Below are positions 1-5,426 of a stretch of 5,890 bases of DNA, piece after piece. Position numbers and translations under genes: made by a program. The stretch's first letter is position 1. Each line of letters begins with the position of its first letter. The DNA is from Acidobacteriota bacterium (lineage in GTDB: Bacteria; Acidobacteriota; Vicinamibacteria; Vicinamibacterales; UBA2999). Below the pieces are notes generated by a model that worked only from the letters and a program-made list of their open reading frames with translations, did not search any database and was not told where the DNA came from. The stretch spans positions 1 through 5,890 of the forward strand of contig CANJYC010000132.1 in the NCBI GenBank assembly GCA_947478985.1, read 5' to 3'.

Positions 1-378
1 GGCTATTCAGTCAACATGCACCCGATGGGCTTTGCGGCCTGGTTCGGCCTGCTGGCAACGGCGCTGAACCTGTTTCCGATCGGGCAACTCGACGGCGGGC
101 ACATCGCCTACGCGGTGCTGGGACGCAGAAGCACCCTTGTGACGCTCACCGCCGTGGTGTGCCTCGTCGGGCTCAGTTTTGTGTCGTCGTCGTGGATTGT
201 CTGGACGGTGCTGACGGTGGGGATGCTGCTGGCGTTTGGCCCGCGCCACCCGCGGACCTACGACGAAGAGGTGCCGCTCGACACGGCACGCCTGTGGCTG
301 GCGGCGTTTGCGGCGCTGATGTTCGTGCTCTGCTTCACGCCTGCGCCGATATCACCCTTCCAACTGATGCAGCCATAA
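1..378 (+). CDS. M50 site-2-protease-type membrane metallopeptidase, C-terminal part (5' end cut by window)
   Basis: The frame is open from base 1 and ends at TAA 376-378, giving 125 visible residues. The first in-frame Met is at base 16, but the protein clearly begins outside the window. The key motif is NLFPIGQLDGGH at visible residues 23-34. It matches the conserved N-P...LDGGH segment of M50 intramembrane zinc proteases, whose Asp (here D31) is the third zinc ligand. The HExxH motif would lie upstream and is not seen. Hydrophobic stretches at about residues 11-28, 45-80 and 95-115 look like membrane segments, with a basic and acidic loop (RHPRTYDEE) between the last two. Family members cut substrates within the membrane, but nothing here identifies the substrate. 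The gene converges on the motility operon and is probably an independent unit. The family call is firm; the biological role is unknown. Confidence 0.88.
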   Translation, partial: GYSVNMHPMGFAAWFGLLATALNLFPIGQLDGGHIAYAVLGRRSTLVTLTAVVCLVGLSFVSSSWIVWTVLTVGMLLAFGPRHPRTYDEEVPLDTARLWLAAFAALMFVLCFTPAPISPFQLMQP

Positions 379-417
379 ACGCTGTCACCGTGCCGGCGCG
401 CGTCATTGAAGATGAGC

Positions 418-443
418 CTGGCGTCTACTTACGCTGACACCAG
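418..443 (-). terminator. Hairpin beyond the motAB operon, possible terminator
   Basis: On the minus-strand RNA the arms CUGGUGUC and GACGCCAG form an 8-bp stem with one G-U pair and a 10-nt loop. On the plus strand the same position is a C-A mismatch, so the structure fits minus-strand transcription better. It begins 38 nt past the TAG of the small ORF at 482-796, within the convergent gap 379-481. No uridine tract follows (the next bases are GCTCATCTTC), so it is not a classical intrinsic terminator. I see nothing else in this gap. Confidence 0.35.
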
Positions 444-481
444 ATGGGTGAAGTGAGTGCGTTGAAGCTGTTGGGAGAGAC

Positions 482-796
482 CTAGTGGGTCAGCTCCTGG
501 CGGACGAGGCCCGGGCGCATCCGTTCGATCTGTTCCATCAGGGCAAATACCGCTTCATGGAGCGCAGCCGGTGGATAGCCTTGCCGGCGCCGTCCCGCGT
601 CGTGAATCAGAAGCGACACGACGTCAACGCTCCGATGGACGGTCTCGAGCAGTTCGGGCTCGGCGAAGAGACTGTCTGGCGGCTGCAACAGTAGTGATTC
701 GGCCGCATCCGTCAGACGCTGGGCGATTGAGATTCCCAGTTCACTGGACGTGCGTCGGTTCTGCGCGAGCTGATCTCGAATGTCTTGAATATCCAC
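482..796 (-). CDS. Small helical protein of unknown function, last gene of motAB operon
   Basis: I chose the GTG at 796-794, giving 104 aa starting VDIQDIRDQLAQ. A run of six G lies 3 nt upstream of it as a possible ribosome binding site. The frame extends to a TTG at 847 (121 aa), but that start has no binding site and adds a Cys/Trp/Pro-containing stretch unlike the rest. The protein looks soluble and almost entirely helical: heptad-like hydrophobic spacing at about residues 4-38, a Pro break, then helices at about 47-66 and 75-95. There is no signal peptide, membrane segment or catalytic motif. It begins 85 nt after motB and ends the operon. Its size and helical nature resemble flagellar chaperone or assembly proteins such as FliT or FlgN types, but no signature residue supports that, so I give no function. 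Its place beside motB is the only hint of a motility role. Confidence 0.7.
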   Translation of the reverse strand: MDIQDIRDQLAQNRRTSSELGISIAQRLTDAAESLLLQPPDSLFAEPELLETVHRSVDVVSLLIHDAGRRRQGYPPAALHEAVFALMEQIERMRPGLVRQELTH

Positions 797-811
797 AAGC
801 CCCCCGATGAC

Positions 812-832
812 GGGATGCCATAGCCGGCTCCC
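812..832 (-). other. Intergenic hairpin between motB and the small ORF
   Basis: On the minus strand the arms GGGAGCC and GGC-A-TCCC form a 7-bp stem with one bulged A and a 6-nt loop. It lies in the 85-nt gap after the motB stop, 15 nt before the GTG at 796. With no T-tract it could be a weak attenuator or processing site that lowers expression of the small ORF, or chance in GC-rich DNA. Confidence 0.25.
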
Positions 833-881
833 GCTGCAACGGAACAATCGTCATTACGCGCGACGTCTTGAATACGAACGC

Positions 882-1652
882 TCAGCCCCGGCGGACCACG
901 ATGGAGATGCGACGGTTGCCGGGATCGAGCGGATCCTCCGGTTGGCGCAACCGCGTATCCGCGAATCCACGTACCCCTTCAATCTGATGCTCACCGAGCC
1001 CTGCCTGCTGCATCACGCGGCGCGCCGCGTTCGCACGGTCAGCAGAGAGCTCCCAGTTGGTGTACGTCCCGCCTCGGGCCGAATACGGGCGGCTGTCGGT
1101 GTGCCCTTCAACGGCGACCCGGTTGGGCAACGTCTTGAGCTGTTCCGCGATCACATCCAGCAGCACCACGGTCTGCGGCTTGAGTTGCGCACTGCCGCTG
1201 GCGAAGAAGCCATCGTTCGGCGCCTCGCGGAGTTCGATGCGAAGCCCTTCATCGGTCACCGTGATGTCGACCTGCTTCTTGAGTTCCTCGAAATCCGGCA
1301 GCGACGCCAGCGTGCGCCGCAGCTCCTTGGCCGCCTCTTCAAGCGCAGCCGTGGCCTGCTGGGTGGACGGCTGCAGCGGCGCGCCGCCTCCGCTCATCCC
1401 ACTCTCGGCACCCGGAAGTACGCCGCGCCCTCCCTCGGCAAATGCTGTCGGCTCCTGGAAGTAGCCGGCGATGCCGGACTTCACCTCGGCGCTCTGACCG
1501 ACAATCCACATCACGAGGAAGAAGGCCATCATCGCGGTCACGAAGTCGGCATAGGCCACCTTCCAGGCGCCGCCATGGTGGCCATGTTTGCCGTGCGACT
1601 TCTTCTTGACGATGATGACGGGCTGGTGACCGCCGCCTGATTTCCCGCTCAT
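882..1652 (-). CDS. motB: Flagellar motor stator protein MotB
   Basis: 256 aa. MotB pairs with MotA in the inner membrane, carries the ion-binding Asp and anchors the stator to peptidoglycan. A short His/Lys-rich cytoplasmic tail (residues 16-31) leads into one membrane helix, AYADFVTAMMAFFLVMW, at 33-49; D36 is the proton-binding Asp equivalent to E. coli D32. Residues about 52-68 form the plug region (YFQEP) and 69-110 a low-complexity linker. The OmpA-like domain spans about 128-253: FFASGSAQL at 149-157, GHTD at 183-186, and NWELSADRA at 199-207 followed by R211, the usual peptidoglycan-binding signature. The AMMAFFLVMW helix is of the proton type (MotB) rather than the sodium type (PomB). 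The ATG at 1652 overlaps the motA TGA in an ATGA junction, indicating translational coupling. AAGGA lies about 12 nt upstream of the start. The length is slightly shorter than E. coli MotB (308 aa). Confidence 0.97.
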   Translation of the reverse strand: MSGKSGGGHQPVIIVKKKSHGKHGHHGGAWKVAYADFVTAMMAFFLVMWIVGQSAEVKSGIAGYFQEPTAFAEGGRGVLPGAESGMSGGGAPLQPSTQQATAALEEAAKELRRTLASLPDFEELKKQVDITVTDEGLRIELREAPNDGFFASGSAQLKPQTVVLLDVIAEQLKTLPNRVAVEGHTDSRPYSARGGTYTNWELSADRANAARRVMQQAGLGEHQIEGVRGFADTRLRQPEDPLDPGNRRISIVVRRG

Positions 1653-2527
1653 GCGGCCACAGCTTCCTTCGCCGTCGTCGTTGCGGCGCGACAGAACTTC
1701 TCGGTTTCCTCGAACGTGGGCCGCACGCTATGCGGCAGCACACGCCGCGCGAACTCGACAGCGATGGCCGGTGGGTTCCCCTTGTAGATCGCCAGCAACC
1801 CGGCCTTGATGCAGAGGCAGTAATAGCCCTCATCGGCCACGCGCGCCTCCATGGCACCCGCGAGCGGCTGCACGAACCCGTACGAGATCAGAATGCCGAG
1901 GAACGTGCCCACCAGCGCCGCGCCCACGTGATGGCCGATCTCGGCCGGTGGCGCGTCGATGTGTCCCATCGTGATGACGATACCGAGCACGGCGGCGACG
2001 ATGCCGAGACCGGGTAGCGCATCGCCGATCTTCGTCAGCGCGGCGGCCGGACGCAGCGCCTCCTCGTGATGTGCGGCCATGTCCTCGTCCATCAGCGCCT
2101 CGAGGTCGTGCGCGGCGATGCCGCCGACGATGATCACCTTGACGGAATCCGCCAGGAAATCCAGCGCCTCGTGGCGCGCCATGAATTTCGGATACTTCTT
2201 GAGCAGCGTGCTCTCGCCCGGGTTCTCGAAATGCGGCTCGAGCGACATCACGCCGGACTGCTGGACCTGCTTGAAGATCTGATAGAGCATCGCGAGCAGA
2301 TCGTTGTATTCCGCCTTGGTGGTGCCGGCGCCGAGCAGCCCCTTGACCTGTGCCACGACCCCCTGCAGTACGGCCGGCGATGTGCTCACGAGCAGACTGC
2401 CGAGGGCGGCGCCGCAGATCGTCACGTACTCAGACGGCTGGACGAGCACGAGCAGGACTCCGCCGGCCATGAGATATCCGCCCATGACCGCGCCGCACAC
2501 GACGAGCATTCCGACGATTACGAGCAC
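1649..2527 (-). CDS. motA: Flagellar motor stator protein MotA
   Basis: 292 aa, close to E. coli MotA (295). MotA forms the ring around MotB and pushes on FliG in the rotor. The GTG at 2527 is well supported: MLVIVGMLVV aligns from residue 1 with E. coli MLILLGYLVV, and GGAGG lies 7 nt upstream. Membrane segments are at about 1-22, 33-50, 168-190 and 201-222. The functional prolines are present: P172 in DALPGLGIVAAVLG (E. coli P173) and P221 in GFVQPLA (P222). In the cytoplasmic loop the torque-generating Glu is kept (E97, equivalent to E98) with DLEALMDEDM at 141-150, but the position of E. coli R90 is Gln (Q89). Ala residues at GIVAAVLG, where sodium-type PomA has Thr, fit proton use. It overlaps the upstream regulator by 10 bp and motB by 4 bp, so the three genes are probably coupled. 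Confidence 0.97.
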   Translation of the reverse strand: MLVIVGMLVVCGAVMGGYLMAGGVLLVLVQPSEYVTICGAALGSLLVSTSPAVLQGVVAQVKGLLGAGTTKAEYNDLLAMLYQIFKQVQQSGVMSLEPHFENPGESTLLKKYPKFMARHEALDFLADSVKVIIVGGIAAHDLEALMDEDMAAHHEEALRPAAALTKIGDALPGLGIVAAVLGIVITMGHIDAPPAEIGHHVGAALVGTFLGILISYGFVQPLAGAMEARVADEGYYCLCIKAGLLAIYKGNPPAIAVEFARRVLPHSVRPTFEETEKFCRAATTTAKEAVAA

Positions 2528-3534
2528 CGCACCGCCTCCACCATTTCCATCCAGAACCGGACGACATCAGGGTCCAGGTGCGACCCGGACGATCGAATCA
2601 ACTCAGCGCTCGCGGCATCGTGTGACACGGGGTCGCAGTAGGGGCGCTGCACCGTCATGGCGTCGTAGACGTCGGCCACGGCGATGATGCGTGAGCCCAG
2701 AGGAATATCTGGGCCGGCGGTCCCGGCCGGATAGCCTGAGCCGTCGTAGCGCTCGTGCGTGGCACCGACAATGGGCGCGATCGCGGCCAGCGTTGGAATC
2801 TCCGCGAGCACCTCGGCGCCGACCGAGACGTGTAGGCGCAGGCCCGCAATTTCCTCGTCGTTGAGCGGCGCAGTCTGTGCCAGCAGCCTGGGAGGTATCG
2901 CGATCTTCCCGATGTCGTGCAGCAGAGCCGCGGCCCGCACGCTGTGGATTTCAATCGGGGCCAGCCGCATCGACCGCGCAAGGGCGGCCGCCGATCGGGC
3001 CACGCGATTCACATGGTCGTAGGTGTCCGGCGAACGCGACTCGAGCAGCGCCAGCAGCACGGACTGGGCGACGTCGGGGTCGACCCGCGCGATGGTGGCG
3101 CGGAGTTGCTCCTTGCCCTGCTCCACTTCCTGCTGCAGCCGCGACTCGCGCTGGACCGCCGTCGCCAGCGCGGCCCGCCATCCGGCGGCCCGCTTCACGG
3201 CTTCGACGATGCTGTTTTGGGACGAGGGCCACGGGAGGCAGTCCACCGCACCGAGCCTGTTCGCGGTGGTGGCCACGTCGAGGTTCGGCGTGGCCGACAT
3301 CACCACGACGCCAACCGGCGTCGGCTGCGTCCGGAGCGACCGGACCACCCACATGCCGCCATCATCGGGCACGCTCACCCCGACAACGGCCACGTCGGGT
3401 TGATGGCGCCTGACCTCGGCTAACGCCTCGCCGGTCCCGGTGCTGGAACAGGCAAATCCGGCTCCTTCGAGCCAGCCAGCCATCTGGTCCCGCACACCAC
3501 TATCGTTGTCTGCGATGAGAATTCTTGATGCCAC
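2518..3534 (-). CDS. Response-regulator-like protein: degenerate receiver plus HD-GYP phosphodiesterase domain
   Basis: 338 aa from the GTG at 3534, four residues before the usual first receiver strand (ILIADND). An ATG at 3591 would give 357 aa. The added 19 codons are poor in G/C third positions and neither start has a clear binding site, so the start is uncertain. Residues 4-117 are a CheY-like receiver, but the phosphoacceptor position is Gly (VVGVSVP, G52), the conserved Lys is Trp (LPWP, W102) and one of the paired acids is Asn (N10); S80 is kept. A coiled-coil-like linker spans about 120-150. Residues 155-335 are HD-GYP: H174, HDIGK at 206-210, H235, HERYDGSGYP at 260-269, and D288/D291 in ADVYDAM. 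The usual HHE is THE (T259), removing one metal ligand. HD-GYP enzymes degrade cyclic di-GMP, so it may link that signal to the stator made from the same operon. Whether it is active is unclear. Confidence 0.9.
   Translation of the reverse strand: MASRILIADNDSGVRDQMAGWLEGAGFACSSTGTGEALAEVRRHQPDVAVVGVSVPDDGGMWVVRSLRTQPTPVGVVVMSATPNLDVATTANRLGAVDCLPWPSSQNSIVEAVKRAAGWRAALATAVQRESRLQQEVEQGKEQLRATIARVDPDVAQSVLLALLESRSPDTYDHVNRVARSAAALARSMRLAPIEIHSVRAAALLHDIGKIAIPPRLLAQTAPLNDEEIAGLRLHVSVGAEVLAEIPTLAAIAPIVGATHERYDGSGYPAGTAGPDIPLGSRIIAVADVYDAMTVQRPYCDPVSHDAASAELIRSSGSHLDPDVVRFWMEMVEAVRCS
2535..2541 (-). promoter_or_regulatory. Ribosome binding site of motA inside the upstream gene
   Basis: On the minus strand this reads GTGGAGG, 7 nt before the GTG at 2527. 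It decides the motA start in favour of GTG over the internal ATG at 2509. It lies within the last codons of the HD-GYP gene (Met-Val-Glu-Ala), so a ribosome finishing that gene passes over it; this fits coupled translation. Confidence 0.8.
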
Positions 3535-3568
3535 TCTGGGGGAGAAATCGGCACCCCTGTGCAGAACC

Positions 3569-3596
3569 TTGAACCGCTCTCGACATGGCATACGGT
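3569..3596 (+). promoter_or_regulatory. Weak sigma70-like promoter match for the plus-strand gene
   Basis: TTGAAC (3569-3574), a 16-nt spacer, then TACGGT (3591-3596). The -35 element is close to consensus (TTGACA), while the -10 matches TATAAT at only three positions. Initiation would fall about 10 nt before the ATG at 3615, leaving a very short leader. This is the only short AT-richer stretch between the divergent genes. I found no good sigma54 match (the GG-GC spacing is off by one). No minus-strand promoter was identified. Confidence 0.2.
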
Positions 3597-3615
3597 TGGC
3601 ACCGGAACCTGCCAA
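3596..3615. repeat. Inverted repeat between divergent genes, possible operator
   Basis: Perfect 6-bp arms TTGGCA and TGCCAA are separated by 8 nt. The repeat sits in the divergent control region and its right arm touches the ATG at 3615. Bound protein could block the plus-strand gene and perhaps the motility operon. A further GGCAT lies at 3587-3591 but is not centred on the same axis. A 6-bp repeat can arise by chance, so this is only a candidate. Confidence 0.25.
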
Positions 3616-4226
3616 TGCCGCAGATACTTGTGAACGCCACGCCTCAGGATTTTGATATTTCCCCGGAAACATGGGGAGATCTGCTTCATACCCTGGACGA
3701 ACGTGCCGCCCGGCAGGGCGTCATACTGTCGGCCGCCCGATTCGATGGTGTCGAAGAACCGTCATTCCGCGACCCCTCGGCCATCGCCCGCCCCCTTCGG
3801 GCAGTAGCCCGAGTGGAGGTCGAAACGGCCGCGCCGACCGCTCTGCTGCGTGACTGCCTCCTCGAAGCCATCCCGTCGCTGCTACAGACCGCCGGCAGCG
3901 CGCTGCGCCTCGCAACCATTTACCGGGGACACGATTTGACCCCCGGCCATGAGGGGCTGGCCGTGCTGGCCGGCGAACTGGGTTCGATCGCGCTGCTCGC
4001 GAACATGCTCGATGGCCCGCTCGCTGTCGACCTCAATTCCTGGTCCATTGACGGGGTGACTGCCGCGCGGCATCTGCAGCAGCTTGGTGGGACGCTCGAC
4101 TCGCTCGTTGCTGCTCAGGAGGCTGCGGACTGGGTGACGGTCGCGGACATTCTCGAATACGACCTCGATCCGGCGATTCGGCGACTGGCCGCCCTGCTTA
4201 CGCAACTGGCCGGTCAGCTGCAGTAA
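3615..4226 (+). CDS. Uncharacterised protein of flagellar locus, possible N-terminal beta-grasp domain
   Basis: 203 aa from the ATG at 3615. An in-frame ATG at 3585 adds ten residues (MAYGWHRNLP) but overlaps the divergent control region, so I prefer the later start; binding sites are weak for both. Residues 1-72 look like a small alpha/beta fold: strand (PQILVNAT), helix (WGDLLHTLDERAARQ), strand (GVILSAARFDGVEEPSF), then RAVARVEVET. This spacing recalls ubiquitin-like beta-grasp domains, which is only an impression. Residues about 73-203 are helical, with a conserved-looking segment ADWVTVADILEYDLDPAI at 171-188 near the C terminus. There is no signal peptide, membrane helix or catalytic motif, so it is probably cytosolic and part of a complex. 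I do not recognise a named family. It is transcribed away from the motAB regulator operon and converges with the MAF-like gene, so a motility link is likely by context only. Confidence 0.72.
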   Translation: MPQILVNATPQDFDISPETWGDLLHTLDERAARQGVILSAARFDGVEEPSFRDPSAIARPLRAVARVEVETAAPTALLRDCLLEAIPSLLQTAGSALRLATIYRGHDLTPGHEGLAVLAGELGSIALLANMLDGPLAVDLNSWSIDGVTAARHLQQLGGTLDSLVAAQEAADWVTVADILEYDLDPAIRRLAALLTQLAGQLQ

Positions 4227-4236
4227 GTCCCGCGGG

Positions 4237-4253
4237 TTTCCGGCTGCCGGGAG
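4237..4253 (+). terminator. Short hairpin after the 203-aa gene, weak terminator candidate
   Basis: UUUCCGG and CCGGGAG pair as a 7-bp stem (two G-U pairs) around a CUG loop, 10 nt after the TAA at 4224-4226. The loop is tight and no T-tract follows, so support is weak. Confidence 0.2.
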
Positions 4254-4280
4254 GACTCTGCGGTTTGCGAGGGCTGTTAC

Positions 4281-4298
4281 CACCACGACCGCGCGGTG
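4281..4298 (-). terminator. Hairpin just after the MAF-like gene, possible terminator
   Basis: On the minus-strand RNA CACCGCG and CGUGGUG form a 7-bp stem with one G-U pair and a 4-nt CGGU loop, five bases past the TGA at 4306-4304. The plus strand would have a C-A mismatch there, so the structure favours minus-strand transcripts. No U-tract follows. The 77-bp convergent gap holds this and the weak plus-strand hairpin at 4237-4253, and nothing else that I can see. Confidence 0.35.
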
Positions 4299-4303
4299 CC
4301 GGA

Positions 4304-5422
4304 TCAGGCAGCGCGTCTGCGCCCCACCGCCGCCGCGAGTACGTCCGCCTGGCCTATCACGTCCCGCATCGCCCGTTCCACGCGGTCCCGGATCATGCGG
4401 GCATCGGCGCGGTCGATCCCGGTTCGCCAGACACGCGCCAGTTCAGCGGCGCACAGGCACTCCTGGACCAGGATTCTGAGGCGGACGTCCTGTCGCCACC
4501 CCATCAACTCGTCCGCGGCCGCATCGAGCGCGGCCATCGAGGACCGAGCCTCCGACGTCCGCGTTTCTTCGGCCACGGCAAGAAGGCGCCGCGCCCTCCC
4601 AAGAAGCGGTGCCAGCTCCTCGAGACCGGTGCGAGCCTGTTGTTCCCGCTCATCTCTGCTGGTAGCGCTCCACCGGCTGATTTCAAGGGGACCGCTCAGC
4701 TTCTTCCCTGCAACTTCTCCAATGGCGGCGCCGACCCACCCACGCTTGGGCGCGTGCTCCGCGCAGCAGTCGAGGGCCGTAAAGGGCGCGATTCTCGCCA
4801 GCAGCTCGAGCAGCGCCCGGAGGGAGACGGCGTCGGCCACCTCGGCATCCACGCCGAGCAGGGCTACGCGCGCAGCCTTCGCCTCGATCGCAATGGCCAC
4901 CGCCGTCGCCTGCCACAGCCCCCAGGACGGCAGCGGCGCCGGCACGAAGAGCTGATCCTGCGGCACGCTGGATAGCCAGATAGATGACGTTCGCCAGTCG
5001 GCCGCGACAAGTGGCAGCGCTGACGAGGCGCGCCCGGTGCCGTGTGCCCCCTCGTGTTCCGCAACGATGAGGTCTGGTCGAAGACCGTGCGCCCCCAGCC
5101 GCGCTGCTCCACCCGCCGAGGTGAAGATCCGCACGTGCTGCCGCACTCTGACGAGTTCATCGAGCTGCGCTGAGAGCGACTCATCCGTGCCCACGACAAC
5201 GACCGTGGTGCCGGGATCGAGGTGCACGCGGCCCGAAGCGGTGGCTGGATGTGACAGACGGTGGAAGGACGGGTCGAGCGTCGCACCCGTGAAGCCGCCG
5301 AAGTGCGATCGGTACACGTCCCAGACGGCTGCCGTGGCCGGGTGCGGTCCGGCGGCGCGCACGACGTCTTCCGGCGCAAGATAGCGATCGGAGCCGATCA
5401 GGCGAAAAAGCTCCGGGAGCAT
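4304..5422 (-). CDS. Divergent, short motility accessory factor-like protein (DUF115 / MptE-like)
   Basis: 372 aa from the ATG at 5422, with AGGT 3 nt upstream of the start. An N-terminal helical part (1-70) is followed by a Rossmann-like core: strand and loop VVVVGTDESL at 74-83, helix QLDEL, strand VRIFTSAGGAARL at 97-109, LRPDLIVAEHE at 114-124, then WGLWQATAVAIAIEAKAARVALLGVD at 167-192. This order fits the MAF_flag10/MptE-like layout (GxGPSL loop, second strand, PD...D, late GxD). MAF proteins are needed to glycosylate flagellin with nonulosonic acids in several flagellated bacteria. Here the loop is GTDESL rather than GxGPSL, and the Asp expected after PDxxV is His (H123), so the nucleotide site may be altered. 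Residues about 265-372 are an Arg/Ala/Glu-rich helical tail. Typical MAFs are often much longer. It follows the upstream gene by 4 bp, so the two are co-transcribed. The family call rests on motif order and location. Confidence 0.6.
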   Translation of the reverse strand: MLPELFRLIGSDRYLAPEDVVRAAGPHPATAAVWDVYRSHFGGFTGATLDPSFHRLSHPATASGRVHLDPGTTVVVVGTDESLSAQLDELVRVRQHVRIFTSAGGAARLGAHGLRPDLIVAEHEGAHGTGRASSALPLVAADWRTSSIWLSSVPQDQLFVPAPLPSWGLWQATAVAIAIEAKAARVALLGVDAEVADAVSLRALLELLARIAPFTALDCCAEHAPKRGWVGAAIGEVAGKKLSGPLEISRWSATSRDEREQQARTGLEELAPLLGRARRLLAVAEETRTSEARSSMAALDAAADELMGWRQDVRLRILVQECLCAAELARVWRTGIDRADARMIRDRVERAMRDVIGQADVLAAAVGRRRAA

Positions 5423-5426
5423 CGAC

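Noticed and set aside
782..874. 10-bp direct repeat GTCTTGAATA at 782-791 and 865-874 flanking the motB/small-ORF gap
   Set aside because: One copy is within coding sequence, there are no further copies or flanking features, and a single 10-bp match does not support a mobile element or recombination site.
807..1640. Long plus-strand open frame (277 codons) opposite motB
   Set aside because: It is a shadow of motB: motB has full family motifs, while this frame is rich in Arg/His/Leu with no recognisable domain, as expected on the antisense of GC-rich genes.
2066..2641. Plus-strand open frame (191 codons) opposite motA and the end of the HD-GYP gene
   Set aside because: Antisense to clearly conserved genes, with low-complexity His/Arg-rich translation and no motif.
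2877..3423. Several overlapping plus-strand frames opposite the receiver/HD-GYP gene
   Set aside because: All are Arg/Pro/Ala-rich shadows; only the minus-strand frame carries domain motifs.
3597..3614. Sigma54-like promoter (TGGCAC...TGC) before the 203-aa gene
   Set aside because: The distance between the GG and GC elements is one base too long, and sigma54 promoters are strict about this spacing.
3535..3672. Upstream extension of the HD-GYP frame to 3672 (384 aa)
   Set aside because: It would overlap the start of the divergent gene by more than 50 bp and adds non-receiver sequence with atypical codon use; receivers usually begin within a few residues of ILIADND.
4265..4975. Plus-strand open frame (236 codons) opposite the MAF-like gene
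   Set aside because: Arg/Pro/Gly-rich composition without domain signals; the minus strand has a coherent alpha/beta pattern and operon spacing.
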